64,000 bases of DNA from Achatina immaculata (lineage: Eukaryota; Mollusca; Gastropoda; Stylommatophora; Achatinidae). Made by a program: the position numbers and the translations under genes. Below the pieces are notes generated by a model. The model saw nothing but the letters and a program-made list of their open reading frames with translations, had not been told where the DNA came from and made no database searches. The DNA is taken from the NCBI GenBank assembly GCA_009760885.1, contig CM019692.1, positions 60,030,426 through 60,094,425 of the forward strand, written 5' to 3'. Every line of letters begins with the position of its first letter. The stretch's first letter is position 1. Positions 12,640 through 24,446 of the stretch are shown piece by piece.

Positions 12640-13955
12640 AGCTATTTTAAGTTTCCCACCATCCGTTCATAGGATCAAAGTCAAGGGAACTCGAGCTAGA
12701 TATCCTCACAAAATAAAAGCAAAATAATTCATTCATTACCTCCCTTTCCGAATGTCGTTGGATTTTTTTTAGATCCTTGGAGTTTCTAATCAATTCAAAA
12801 TCTTTTTCTTTTTCTAGGCACTCTTAACTTCTTTCTCCGACTCCTTTTTTTAATTATTATTTTTCTAGTCAATTCAACGTTTTCTAGTTGACATGTGCAA
12901 GAATGTTTTAAGCAATATGGCCATTAACATCATATTCCGTGCATGTTTTAATAGTCTCACACAAAGTTACATGTACCCACAAGATTTGGAAGTAGGCGTA
13001 CCTTTGCTTGTCATCATATCGCGTTTAAGCCTTTTTTTGCGTTTTTCAGAACAGCAACAAACTGTCTCCACATTTTCAATGTCTTCTGCCAGCTTTTGTA
13101 TTATGTTTCATTTGTGTTACATGCAGTTCATCTTGACTTTAGCATTTGTACCTAAGTTTTCCGTTTGTCGTCTTTTTTTTTCCTCTTTCCTTTTTTCATA
13201 ATAAAGGGGGTTTGTGTATGTCCATTTCTGTACTACTACTGCTGTAACTACTACAGCTACTAATTCTGTGATGTGTAGAAATACTACATCTGCATCTGTT
13301 GTTCTGCAACCTACCACTACATACATTTCTTCTAATGCTATTAGGTTTACAGTTAATGTACTCATTTTTACCATCCATCCATCCATCCATCCATCCATCT
13401 ATTTTCTTGGACACTGATCAACAAAACACCCAAGCCTTATTGGCCTTCTCATAGAAGCAATGAACATTCTCCACCTTTTTAGGGTGTTTTGCACACTTTT
13501 GTATTCAGTTACAGCTGTGTTACATGCTGTCCATCTTGATTTCAGCATCTGTGCTTAAGTTTTCCGTTGTTGTCTTTTTTTCTTTTCTTTTCTTTTTCTT
13601 TCAATCAGTTGTAACTGTTGCTATTGCTATCACTACTATTAAATCGGTTATTACTATATCTGCCACTGCTGCTATAACTATTACTACTACTACTATTATA
13701 TCATCTATTACTATAATTTAAAAAAAAAGAAACGCAACAAATACGATATTGCGATTTAAACTGAAGTTTGCTGATCAGACATGGGCACATTGCCTGAAAC
13801 GTTCACTTGGACATCAACTTCACGTGCTGACCTGAATTGTACTCAACAGATGATTCATGAGCACAAAAAAAGCGACAGTAGTCAAAACAGCATTTTTGAC
13901 AATAACTCATGACAGGTTCAAGAGAATCCCGTGAAACTTATGAACAAAAACTGAT
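12640..13955. other. No gene recognised; short microsatellites
   Basis: AT-rich sequence with (ATCC)n at about 13372-13399, Thr/Ile-coding trinucleotide clusters (ACT/ATT, 13230-13340 and 13610-13715) and T-runs. The segments 13020-13200 and 13430-13600 look like diverged duplicates (each has ATGC(A/T)GT(T/C)CATCTTGA and TTTTCCGT(T/G)TGT). Confidence 0.5.
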
Positions 13956-14029
13956 TAACCTTGTTATTGAATGCCTATAAAAGATTGACGATCCTCGAAT
14001 CAATTCATTTGAAAATTCAATGCGCAAGT

Positions 14030-15092
14030 ATGGCTCATCTCACTACAGAACAGCGACTCATCATCATTGGACGTTTACAGATTGGACAGTCACAAAGTGT
14101 AGCGGCCAAACAATTTAACGTGGTTAGAAGAACCATTAGTCGCCTTTGGAGACGGTTTCAAGAAACTGACTCAGTTGCAGACCGGCTGCGCAGTGGAAGA
14201 CCCACAATCACAACTCCTGCCGAAGACCTCTTCATACGGCTGTGTCACCTCAGGAATCGATTTGCATATGCGTCTTGAACAGTCCAGTCAATGACAGCAG
14301 CTCGTCGAATTTCAGATCAAACGTTCAAGAACCGGTTGCATGACGCTGGTATTTGGGCTAGAAGACCCTACAGAGATCCTGTTCTTACGGACCGGCATCG
14401 CCAGAACTGACTACAGTGGGCGAACCGGCATTGTCAATAGACCGTTGTGAATGATTGCAGAAGGGTTTGGCTTAGTGATGAATCATTCTTTCTGCTCCAG
14501 CGACACAACAGACGGAGAAGAGTCTACCACAGAGTCCATTAGCGCTACTCCAAGAACTGCGTGGATGAGGGTCCTCCACATGGTGGTGGAGGTGTACTGG
14601 TGTGGGGGAACGACCAACTTCGGGGGAAGAAGTGACCTGGTGAAAATTGAAGGACGCCTGAATGCCCAACGATACGTGGCTGAAATTATTCGTCCTCATG
14701 TCCTTCCACTTCTGGCTGAACCAGGGTCGATTTTTCAGCAGGATGACGCTCGACCTCATGTGGCACAACTCACCACATAGTTCCTCGCTGACAATAACGT
14801 CTAGACCATTCCGTGGCCATCCATGTCATCAGACATGAACCGAATAGAACACTTATGGGATGAACTCAACAGACAAGTCCGCCAGCGAGACGTGGTGCCA
14901 ACAAATCTCCGACAGTTGTCTCTTGCACTGCGGGAAGAGTGGGCAGCCATCCTACAACAACAGATCCAACGGCTAAACGGATCTATGTCAAGGAGATGTC
15001 GTTCTCTGATACAGGCCAGGCCAGAGGAGGCCATACACCTTACAGAAACAGAGGCCTCAGTCGCAAAGAATAAAAGTCCAAACCAAATTTAA
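14030..15092 (+). pseudogene. Tc1-like (DD34E) transposase, inactivated
   Basis: This is a near full-length Tc1-type transposase, about 350 codons against the family's usual 340. The enzyme class cuts and pastes its element at TA sites. From ATG at 14030 comes a paired-like helix-turn-helix region (GRLQIGQSQSVAAKQFNVVR, then ISRLWRRF) and the GRP linker (SGRPTITTPAED). The catalytic triad is visible: D at 14477 (VWLSDE), D at 14742 (FQQDDARPH) and E at 14847 (MNRIEHLWDEL), with exactly 34 residues between the second D and E. The gene is dead. Frame-disrupting stops lie at 14276, 14408, 14438, 14540, 14778 and 14802, and a 1-bp frameshift falls in the G-run near 14609. Most stops look like C-to-T or G-to-T/A changes. 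Terminal inverted repeats could not be established; AAGAAAC near 13726 and in inverted form near 15124 is only a weak candidate. Confidence 0.93.
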
Positions 15093-15175
15093 TGAACATC
15101 AGTTCATTGTTGAAGTCTTAAAGTTTCTTCATGCCAAGACTGAAACATTAATTCCGTAAAATACAATTTTGATTG

Positions 15176-15590
15176 ATTAATTCCTTTGCATGTCCCTTGC
15201 GGAACTTTGTCTCCTTCACAGCACCCCTGTAGGCCTCTCGGTTGTGAGCAAGATGCCCTGTTGCTGATGCATCCATTTGCAGATCGTCAACGATGTCTTG
15301 CAGCCATCTTCGCCTTGGTCTTCCTCTCTTTTTCCCATTATGTACCCTTCCAAGACGGTCTTCTCTAGATTATCCTGACGTTTAATGTATCTAAAATATT
15401 TAAGTTTTCTTTGTTTAACATTCTTTACTAACCAGCCTTCTTCAATATTAAGTTCTTGTAGTATGGATATATTTGTTCTTTTTTGTGTCCATGATATTTG
15501 GAGAACTCTTCTGTAGCATTTACATTCAAAGGCATTTATGTGTTTCTCAGCTGTTTTGTTAAGTGTCCAGGTCTCAAAGGCATTTTGATA
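15176..15590 (-). mobile_element. 5'-truncated LINE tail, family 1 copy 3
   Basis: The longest minus-strand frame (15216-15593) is open for 125 codons. It reads FETWTLNKTAEKHINAFECK, CYRRVLQISWTQKRTNISIL, QELNIEEGWLVKNVKQRK and FRYIKRQDNLEKTVLEGYIM, then a shifted GKR..RPR..W motif. It is the C-terminal domain of a non-LTR RT. The end is at CTTTGCATGTCCCTTGCGGA (plus strand); unlike its sisters it has no long TGAA tail. It lies about 80 bp downstream of the Tc1 remnant. Confidence 0.88.
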
Positions 15591-15599
15591 CAAGTTTGA

Positions 15600-16514
15600 A
15601 ATTTGGTGTCCATTACGACTACAGTAGTGTTGTGTTTCTTTTTTTTTTTTAACAGTATACCTCCTCTATTACTTCTGTTCTTAATACTGCAAATACACTA
15701 CCTCTTCTACTCTTCCAGCCACTAGTACTGTTACTACTAACACTATACCTATTAATAATGCTGCTACCATTGCTATAGTTAGTATTTCTTTTGATTTTCC
15801 TACCACTGCCTGTCCCACCTCAGCTTTAAAGACTTATAACATTGTTATAATAGCAGAATTAAAAACACTCTTCTGCTATTCGCCTTCTTCTTTCTCAATA
15901 TGCCCCAGTTCTCTTTTCTCTCATTCTAATCATTCTTTCATTCCTTTAATAGTACTCATTGTATTCGTATCATTTATCTCTCTCTCTCTCATCTTTCTTC
16001 CCTGTACATATCGTCTATTCAGTTTAATAACATAAAGATAAGATATACTATCGTCTTTTAACGTACAAACATATGGGACATAACACATATCTATGCTTTT
16101 TCTGCACTACACTCAAGTTACCTGGAGATTTTTAGCAGAATGTACAAAAGAATCCGCCCAACACGACAGAGTGTTTACTTACTTGTTAGCATAGACTTTG
16201 AAGATCTTCGAGTAGCACGTGTTCTAATCTTTGTAGTTACCAACATTAAAGTTTGTTGATATTTTTAATGGATTTTGGTGATAAAAGAGGAATAATGTAA
16301 ACGTTGCAAGCAATCTCGTGTCAGAATGTCAGCGAGACGAGCAGAGAGTATAAAAAGCAGGATACACTGAAATATGCAAGAGAAAAAAAGTGCAGAAAAT
16401 AGAATAATATATTCAAGAAAATAGAGTTTGCAGTCAAAGCAGTAGTTAATATTTAAATTACTAAACACTTTGTAACAAGACGCTTCCAAACGTTTGCGAA
16501 CAACAACAACAACA
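15600..16514. other. No gene recognised
   Basis: Poly-T, (TC)n and CTA/CTG-rich stretches. No ORF with recognisable features. Confidence 0.5.
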
Positions 16515-16712
16515 ACAACAATAATGACAGGATACTTGTATTATTTTATAATGAAAAACTTGAATGGAGGAGTGTTTTCTTCTTTTTCTCCTCCTCTTCT
16601 TCCTCTTCGTGCTTCTTCTTCATACATGTTCAGAAGTCAAGTTGGACAGCCTTGAAGAAGAGAGACAGTTTGCTGTAGGCTGTTGGTATCGCCATACAGC
16701 TTGGCCTGACAA
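16515..16712. repeat. Dispersed ~190-bp repeat, copy 2
   Basis: Same orientation and landmarks as 8498-8695: CATACATGTTCAGAAGTCAA, GACAGTTTGCTGTAGGCTGT and CGCCATACAGCTTG. Preceded by (CAA)n as in copy 1, but without the long minisatellite. Confidence 0.85.
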
Positions 16713-16717
16713 AGACT

Positions 16718-17020
16718 AGTGTTTATTAATTTTTCTTTGAAGGGCAAGAACTCTCTACCTCCCCTCCTCTCCTCACAATGAATCATCTGTAAGTATAGTC
16801 AAATTCTCTGTTTAATCTTTACTGTGTGCATGGAAAATACACGAGGACGTTCCCGAGCGTACAACTTATCTGGCGGCAAAGACCCGACTGTGTTTCTATC
16901 GCATGCACTCACGCGTAGGAGTGACAGAAAGGGAGATGGCAAGAAAATAACAGAATCGAACCCCAGCAGTAAGACCATCGAGAGGACAGCGTCTTAACAC
17001 TTGACCACGAAACGTCCCTT
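16718..17020 (-). mobile_element. tRNA-derived SINE, minus strand (most complete copy)
   Basis: On the minus strand the element starts GGGACGTTTCGTGGTCAAGT with an A-box-like TGGTCAAGTGTTAAGACGC, then a B box GGTTCGATTCT at 16952-16962. The body includes TGCATGCGATAGAAACACAG and TCCTCGTGTATTTTCCATGC, which recur at 20705-20810. The end region GAGAGTTCTTGCCCTTCAAA matches 11575-11800. Reading the three pieces together gives a head-body-tail of about 300 bp. A true tRNA is unlikely because the acceptor-stem halves do not pair. Confidence 0.7.
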
Positions 17021-18465
17021 TAAAGAAAATGCTGGCCTTGCAAAGTATCTGGTGCGTGTCTGATTCTGTGACACAATTTTGCCCGCCTTCAAGTTCTCCA
17101 CGTTAATTTTTTTTTTTTTTTATCTACTTTACTCTCAGCCTGTCCAAACAAGTCGACTTTTAGGCTTGTAATTCCCAGGATGGCTCAGATCGGCCGTAAA
17201 AATGTCCAAATACGGAAACTTTTGTCAAAGTTTTTTTTGAAGTTGTATTTGTGTGCGACGGAACTAATCTTTCTTATTTATCTGATCCTTTGAATCTTTT
17301 GAACTTCAGAAAAACGTTTGGTCCTTTCAGCATCCTTGTAAGTACGATATGTGCACTCAATACGCACATCCAATCATAAAGAGAAATAAAAGAAAACAAT
17401 TCGACATCTTTAAAGTAATAAACCAGTTACGACCTTATGGTGCTAGGTGGGGAAAAAATGCAGAGGAAAAATTGTACAGTGGAAGTTTTAATTTCTACGT
17501 CCCTGGCTTTGTAGTGACTTTCAACTCGGGATGTTAAAATTACAACTGAGGTCAACAACCTCTCAAACATTGCTTGAAGTTCTCTCTCTCTCCCTCTCTC
17601 TCTGTCTCTCTCTCTGTCTCTCTCTCTCTCTCTGCCTCACTGAAATATTGACCATAAAAAAGGAACTTAACTTTTAAAAAAATAAAATTAGAATTTTATT
17701 GTTGTAAATGGGCGGTGACATTATTTGTAAAGACTGCAGCTCATTTATTATTTGCGGACTTCCAAGGAATGAGCAGAGATGAAGAACAGAAGATGTTTCT
17801 TTTTCTTTGATATGATTTTTAATAGTTTTGCTATTGCCAAAACCATCCATTACATCCGTGCCTTGTGTGAAATAAAATTCAATTTAGAGTACATCAAATT
17901 TTTGTAGCATTTTATGTACAAAATAAAAGATGAAGAAGAAAAAGTTTTAGTGAATGAGATACTTCGTCAGAGTTATCTGGGTCATGAAGAAAACGTGGCT
18001 GCATTTTTTCTTTTCTTTTTTTTTTTTTCAGATCCGAGATTGAAGTTGTAAAAAATAAAGAAATGAACTTCAGAAAATCGGAGACAGACATGGTTCAGAA
18101 ATTTACTAGGACAAACAGGTCACATCACAGAAGAGTGATCTGTAACAAGAGCTACAGACAAAGGGACGGGGGTACGGTTTTAGATATACTCCATCCTTCA
18201 TCCTCATGTTGCAAAGACAAGGCATATTTCCCAGATTATCATCTCTGTGTAAACGTCAATCATCATAGTTGATTCTGGATTTAAACTACATTCACAATGA
18301 CGGGGTTTTTTTTTTCTAAAATTCCTCTTAAGTTTCTGTTTTCCTTTTGTACATTTCCTTACTTCTGTTGGCAGAAGAGCTTCACGAGTTAAGGCAACTT
18401 AAAGGTATCTTTTTTTGTTTTCTGTCTCACGTTACATGTGTGTTCAATCAACCAACCTCTACCAC
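17021..18465. other. No gene recognised; (TC)n at 17580-17637
   Basis: AT-rich sequence with poly-T runs at about 17109 and 18012-18028 and a (TC)n stretch. The ORFs at 17349-17537 and 18063-18272 have no recognisable features. Confidence 0.5.
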
Positions 18466-18467
18466 CC

Positions 18468-18790
18468 CTGTCTAACATGTTCTTGACTTGACGCTGTTAA
18501 TTCATATAACGCGCAGCAGTTTTTATGTTTTCTTGTCTAACATGTTCTCGACTTGACACTGTTGACTTCTATAATGTGCAGCAGTTTCTCTGTCTTCTTG
18601 TCTAACATGTTCTTGTTAATTTGTTGTTAGTTAATATTACGTGCAGCATTTTCTCTGTCTTCTTGTCTAACATGTTCTTGTTAATTTGTTGTTAGTATTA
18701 CGTGCAGCTGTTTCTCTGTCTTCTTGTCTAACATGTTCTTGTTAATTTGTTGTTAGTTAGTATTACGTGCAGCTGTTTCTTTGTTTTCTT
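18468..18790. repeat. ~62-65-bp minisatellite, 5 units
   Basis: Units begin TGTCTAACATGTTCTTGTTA and end TTTCTCTGTCTTCT. Starts fall near 18472, 18533, 18599, 18664 and 18726. Units 1-2 (CTTGACTTGACGCTGTTAAT) differ from units 3-5 (TTGTTAATTTGTTGTTAGT), giving two subfamilies. Confidence 0.9.
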
Positions 18791-18799
18791 TCTTTAACC

Positions 18800-19455
18800 T
18801 TCTGTTCTCATTTGCTTTCTATGCTTCCACCAGGCCACGACAGCCAAGGGTCTTTGTTAGGAATGATTGTTATAAGTAATTACAGATAAAAAATGTGTAA
18901 TAATCAATCAAACAGTAATGACAAAAGATGATTAATGAAAGAGAATAATCACGACTAATCATTAAAAAAAAAGGTAATGATAAGGTAAAATCCCCGTTTC
19001 CATGTCATTAAGGCCTACTAGGGGCACGGTGTCAGGCCAAGACTATCGGCACACGAAAGTTTGATGTGGCCATATCACTAATCATTAAAGCATACAGCAT
19101 ACATGTCAAGTCATGAAGAAAGATCAAGTTAATCTCGAGGGAACATGCAAGAAAAATCATGAGGAAAAAAAAAGGCAAAGTTAATCAGATAGTGAACGGA
19201 CAATGCATGACATGAATCAGTCATGACCATATTCCATGAAAAACTCCAAACGGAACTCAGAACAAAAAAATTTGCCATCTATAATCCATACAGTTCAGGC
19301 ACAATCGGATGTTCCGAACTGAGTACAGTAGGCTATAGCAAAAGACTGTCCTCAATGATCTGAGGGTCCACGTGCAGAATAAAAGATGTCATATACGCAG
19401 AAAATGCCAAGTCTGAACTGGACATCAGCTTCAGAGTATCTATTAATTAACAATG
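18800..19455. other. No gene recognised
   Basis: AT-rich sequence with A-runs. Repeated AATCATTA/TAATCA words at 18890-18970 look like diffuse low complexity. Confidence 0.45.
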
Positions 19456-19462
19456 GATGCAA

Positions 19463-19550
19463 GGTGACTGAGAGGATAGCGTGATGTCTTCTGTTAGTCA
19501 TGCGGTTGCTCGACTCACGGGAGTCCGTGGTTCGAGTCTCGGTCATGCTC
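19463..19550 (+). mobile_element. tRNA-like SINE head, plus strand
   Basis: An A-box-like GGATAGCGTGATGTCTTCTG is followed by GTTAGTCATGCGG and a B box GGTTCGAGTCT at 19529-19539. This is tRNA-like promoter spacing. No other copy in the window matches its body. Confidence 0.5.
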
Positions 19551-20256
19551 TTGTCATTTTTATTTCTTTCTCTGACCCCTTGACCAACAACGCTCCTCAT
19601 TTTCATTAACAAAAACATCATTATCTCTTTCATTGCTTTTAGTCACGATTTGTAGTTTATTCTGTTGCACGTATAAACCTTCTTGTACAAAGACTCTCAA
19701 CATGTAAACTTGTCGCTCACAGAGACACAGACAAGACAGAAGAACAAAACAAGTTAAGCTTTGAGCCGGAAAGAATGTAAATCAGATTTTTTTTCCCTTC
19801 AAACAACATTAAATAAGAGAAAATAAGAAGAGAAACATTTTTTTCATTAGAACAATATGTCCCTGGAGCAATGTTTTAATGTTTGTTTTTTTTTCTCTTT
19901 TTTTGCTATGTTTTTTTTTTGTTTTGTTTTTTTAACGACGTCGTTCAGGAAATCTCAGATAGCTGAGGTCCAAGCGAGCTTTTTTATGGCTTCCCAGATG
20001 GCCGCCACTGAATCGTTTACAGCTTCTAAATGTGTCCTAGATTCACTTTTACATATATTTATTTGCCCTGGAATAAAACTGGGGGAAATGGCTTACATTA
20101 CCTGAATTACGCCGGCTAGTCTCCCCTGAACTGTCTAGAGAGTCATTGGACACACGATGTATGTGTGTTCTCTGACTGGTGACACGCTCTGATGTCAATT
20201 GTTTTCCAAAAGTGCTGATGTGGGGATTTAAAGATCTATTGAGTTAACGAACAAAG

Positions 20257-20705
20257 AAGATCTCTCTTTCTCTCTCCCTTTCTTTTTATGTCTCTCTGTT
20301 TCTTTCCCTCTCTCTCTTTCTCTCTCTCTCTCTTTCTTCTCTCTCTCTCTTTCTCTCTCTCTCCCTTTCTTTCTATTTCTTTCTTTCGATCTCTTTTTCT
20401 CTTTCCCTCTGTCTCTGTCTCTTTCCCCCTCTCTCTTCCTCTTTCCCCTCTCTCTTTCTCTCTATCTCTTTTTCTCTCTCTCCCTCTTTCTCTCTTTCTC
20501 TTTCCCTCTGTCTGTCTCTCTCTCTTTCTCTTTCTCCTGTCTCTTTCTATCTCTCTCTTTTTCTCCCCCTTTCTCTCTCTTTCTCTCTCCCTCTCTCTCT
20601 CTCTTTCTCTCTCCCCCTCTCTTTCTCTTTCTTTCTTTCCCGGTGTCTCTCTTTTTTCTTCCCTCCCTCTCACTTTGTCTTCCCCCCCCCCTCTCTCTCT
20701 CTATC
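20257..20705. repeat. Long polypyrimidine (TCTCTCTTT)n tract
   Basis: About 450 bp of almost pure C/T on the plus strand. It is open in a plus frame (Ser/Leu/Phe) and in a minus frame (Glu/Arg/Lys/Gly), purely because of composition. Such mirror-like purine/pyrimidine DNA can adopt triplex (H-DNA) structure. Confidence 0.9.
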
Positions 20706-20810
20706 TCTGTTTAATCTTTACTGTTTGCATGAAAAATACACGAGGACGCTCCTGGGTGGACAGATATCTGAGGACAAGAACTCGACTGTGTTTCTATCGC
20801 ATGCAATTCA
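20705..20810 (-). mobile_element. SINE body fragment
   Basis: TCTCTGTTTAATCTTTACTG through TCGACTGTGTTTCTATCGCA matches 16817-16905 at about 85% by eye. It lacks the tRNA head and starts at the end of the polypyrimidine tract, which may mark the insertion site or have grown from the element's own simple sequence. Confidence 0.65.
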
Positions 20811-20814
20811 GTTA

Positions 20815-22115
20815 CTTTGTTAAATGTTTGGACAAGAGGTTCGATGTAAACGTTTTGTCATTTCAAATTTCAGTTGTTCTCATGTATGTTCATAGCGTAC
20901 TTAGTACTAAACTGAATGTGTGCAGGTAAATGAACGTTGAAATATGAAGGGTGGAATATCAGACAAACCTGCCTGCCCAGTTCTTCACACTTTGAAAATA
21001 GATGTTGTATGTTCGTACTCAGGTTTATCATTTTTATACGTTCAGTTCACAGAACTGCTGGCACACTTCTTTCTGAACTGTTTCACACAACACCTGTATT
21101 TGTAATGAAATGTAAACACATAAAAACTAGAAAATATACAGCGACATTTAATGACAGTTCCGTACTTAACATCTGTACCCAGTCTTCACAGAGTGCGGAA
21201 TTTTAAACTCTAAATGTCCATATCGATTCAGACATGATATTTGTTCTCCAGCGTTAATTGAATATCCTCATTACCATACCGTGCCTGGTTACACATTCCC
21301 TCTGTTTAAAAAAGGGGAAAGGAAGAGGGGGGGGGGGAGGGAGACAGAAATAGGCTCTAAACTGTTTAAAGTAAACTAGTTGAAATCCACCCTAAAGCAC
21401 CTGTTGATTCTGTAGCGTAGGTGGGGTGAAGCCGTGTAAACTGAGTTGAGTTTTTCAAAAGCCCATCAAATACGTTACAAGCCTCCAAATTGGGACTTGC
21501 ATATAACTCGGGTTTACTGATTGCTGTTTTCACACAGACTGTTGGATTAAGGAAAAAAAAAGATTAAAATGTTTGTTCGGAAGATAATCTGCAGTTAAAC
21601 TGCCACGAGGATCATGTGGTCTTTGTTTTATTGTGCATTTATTCCCTGCTCAAAGGCAGATTTTTTTTTCTCTATTTTTTTTTCGGCTGCTTCTATCTAC
21701 ACACCTGGACATCAAACCGAAGGGTTGTAATTTTTTTATTTTTTATTTTTTTCCCCCTCCACTCCTTTCTCGACAGGTGTGCAAACAGGTGAGACACTTA
21801 GCTTCGCCATTAAGTGCAGCTTTAATCAAGGGCCTTTGACGCGGCTTTAATTGGTCTAATGCTTTTACAGTTATGACACTGTAAACCTGAGACCAGCTAT
21901 TCGTCAAAGTGACGAATTTTACCTTCTTGGATCAGCAATCTTAGGGGAACACAAAACCACCCCCCCCCCTTCCTCTGTGGTCTGATTTCTGTCCATTTTG
22001 TTTGAAATATTTTCTCTCCCTTCGTTTTTTTTTTCTCTTCTTCTTTACCTTTTTTCTAATTATGAAAGGTGTAAAATAAATCGTCAGCTTTCGTCATATG
22101 AGACATTCATTGATT
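20815..22115. other. No gene recognised
   Basis: G-run near 21320-21345, poly-T runs at 21660-21760 and a C-run at 21959. ORFs here have no recognisable features. Confidence 0.5.
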
Positions 22116-22120
22116 CAGTT

Positions 22121-22360
22121 GTACAGTATATTTATATATGTTTAGTCTTGGTACAGTATATTTATATATGTTTAGTCTGGGTACAGTATATTTATATATG
22201 TTTAGTCTGGGTACAGTATATTTATATATGTTTAGTCTGGGTACAGTATATTTATATATGTTTAGTCTGGGTACAGTATATTTATATATGTTTAGTCTGG
22301 GTACAGTATATTTATATATGTTTAGTCTGGGTACAGTATGTTTATATATGTTTAGGCTTG
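22121..22360. repeat. 30-bp minisatellite, 8 units
   Basis: Exact 30-bp period with starts at 22121 and every 30 bp to 22331. Each unit is GTACAGTATATTTATATATG plus TTTAGTCTGG. Units are almost identical, so the array expanded recently. ORFs on both strands are by-products of a unit divisible by three. Confidence 0.95.
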
Positions 22361-22675
22361 GCAGGAAGAAACTCACATACAATATTTTCGTGAATTCTTT
22401 TCCTGCTGTGCTAAGCAGAGATGGCGACCATCTTATGCTCTCTTTACGGTCTCCAGTCTGTTGAAGAAGCTTAATTATCAGAACCTAGAAATATAATCTG
22501 TGATGAGTTAAGAATCTAGAAATGTACGTGGGCATTATTACATCACTGCAGTAAATGGAAGAGTATAAGAATCTGTTTATGGTTAGGCCTAACAGGTTTC
22601 CTGGTTTGACAACCCTGTCCCGGTGGATTTTGTCCCGGTTTTTAACTTTAAAAATATAACCATATAAGCAGGGGA

Positions 22676-22884
22676 ATCCCGTCAGATCTGCTCCTTCAAG
22701 GGCCAAATGAATCCCGTCAGATCTGCCCCTTCATGGACCAAATGAATCCCGTCAGATCTGCCCCTTCATGGACCAAATGAATCCCGTCAGATCTGCCCCT
22801 TCATGGACCAAATGAATCCTGTCAGATCTGCCCCTTCATGGACCAAATGAATCCCGTCAGATCTGCCCCTTCAAGGGCCAAATT
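22676..22884. repeat. 35-bp minisatellite, 6 units
   Basis: Starts at 22676, 22711, 22746, 22781, 22816 and 22851. The unit is ATCCCGTCAGATCTGCCCCT followed by TCATGGACCAAATGA. Outer units read TCAAGGGCC where inner ones read TCATGGACC, consistent with expansion from the middle. Confidence 0.95.
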
Positions 22885-23720
22885 TACCATTCTATTTCTA
22901 TCGACTATGAATGGCTCAAAAGAACTTAAATTTTAATCTTGTGAAGACGTTTATGTATAACTGAAGCAAAATAAGCTGTCGCGTTTGAGTAATTTTCCCC
23001 CTTATCATTCGCCTTCTGTGTCATTTCTCTGTGTATTTCTTGCTGTGGCTCTCTGTTATGTTTCAGTAAAACATCTAAACTTTGAAAAGTTCAGCTAAAC
23101 TACTTTATCAAACTGAGACCACCACACTACAATGAGCTCACTGAAGATTCAACAACCTTTGTTATTTGTTCCAGCTTCCCATGATTAATACACAAGGATA
23201 GTTTTCGGTAATAAACTTTGAATTTAATACTTCTGAATCCTAAGAATCTGCTGAAAAAATCTTACATTTGTGAGAAATTCGCTGAGTCGTTTGAAGACTC
23301 GAAGTATAGTAAGCCGAAGATAAGCCGCGTCATTTCTGCCAAAGGAACTAGGTCACTAGTGTCGGCCATAAAATCTTACAGGCCTGACATCTGGAAAAAC
23401 CACGTATGTGCGCAAGCCGTAAATTGCTTGTAGCATCACCTGGGCTTGTTTGTTCATCAAAGTTAATGTCAGAAACTATATCGTCATAGAAAAATAAAAT
23501 CTTATAATAGTTCTTTGAAGTTTGCGTAGGGTGTCGGTGCCATTTAGTGTAATACAGATATTTATTTATAGAAACATTTTCAGAAATTGGTTCTTGTGTA
23601 AACGGTAATAGTTTGGACGCTTCCATAGAACTGGGGGGGGGGGGGGAGAACCATTTTCAGAGGAAGTATGCAAGGTCAAAAGCCAGAATATTTGACCTCA
23701 TGAAAAACGTATACAAAGGA
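22885..23720. other. No gene recognised
   Basis: AT-rich sequence with a G-run at 23632-23646. ORFs at 23218-23433 (plus) and 23348-23626 (minus) show no recognised domains. Confidence 0.45.
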
Positions 23721-23721
23721 G

Positions 23722-23975
23722 GTTAGAACGAACGAACGAACTCAACTTTATTTTCAAAGAGCGAAGAACTGGGCACTAGGCCCTTCTTACTTTCTGCTGC
23801 CCTTCCATCATTCTCTTTTCATGTTATCCCATTCATTCAACATTAGTTTAGTATTTAGTACTAGAATTATAAAGCTGTGTGTCATGTGACGCGTCCTTTC
23901 CAGATCGTTGACCATCTCACTGGCTGCCTGAACACAACCTGGGTCTGGAGCAAGTTGACAAACATCTAGCAATGA
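23722..23975 (-). mobile_element. LINE 3' end, family 5 copy 1
   Basis: On the minus strand the sequence encodes a degraded RT C-terminus (QLAPDPGCVQAASEMV, LERTRHM) that aligns with QLAQDRAAFRSAVRGGQRSG at 36166-36300. A 3'UTR of about 150 bp follows (GTGCCCAGTTCTTCGCTCTT, TTGAAAATAAAG), and the copy ends in a (GTTC)n tail at 23726-23742. It is the only copy that links the coding end to the tail. Confidence 0.75.
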
Positions 23976-24446
23976 CATATTTAGACGGAAACTCTGAGTA
24001 TGTCATTATACAAGTGTAAAGAATAATTATAAGTATGAATGAACAAATTATACTATAACCTGTCGTCTCTGCATTCAGTGGTATAAATAAAACATATCAT
24101 AGACTTATTTTACGTTCTCAGACAAAATAATTACAGTCAAAGCAAACTGATTCTCCTAAGAGACTTATATCAGCTAATGCTGAAACCCATAAGAAGATTG
24201 CTATGGTTATAAAGCCGTGAAAGAGATAAATGTCGTAAATGTATATTTAATCAAAATCAAGGAGGTATTGAGCAAGCTTGAAGTTAAAAGAGAAGGAATA
24301 TTCTTAAAGAGTTTTAACCCAGTTGTCTGTTCTCTAAAATTGGGCGACAGAGCACGCAAAGCTTTTCTTGTGTAAGTCAATACTACTACATGGGACCTAA
24401 AACTGTTTAGACGTAGGCTGTGTTTTAGATCAGATCTGGTCAGTGA

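Noticed and set aside
14472..14768. 98-residue minus-strand ORF (and 14801-15034)
   Set aside because: Antisense shadow of the Tc1 transposase, which explains the sequence fully on the plus strand.
16943..17020. Functional tRNA gene on the minus strand
   Set aside because: There is no paired acceptor stem, and it is continuous with a dispersed SINE body.
20236..20929. 213- and 145-residue ORFs over the C/T tract
   Set aside because: Pure compositional artefacts (Ser/Leu/Phe on one strand, Arg/Glu/Lys on the other).
22121..22360. Regular 30-bp repeats resembling a CRISPR array
   Set aside because: Units are contiguous with no unique spacers, and the sequence is clearly from an animal genome.
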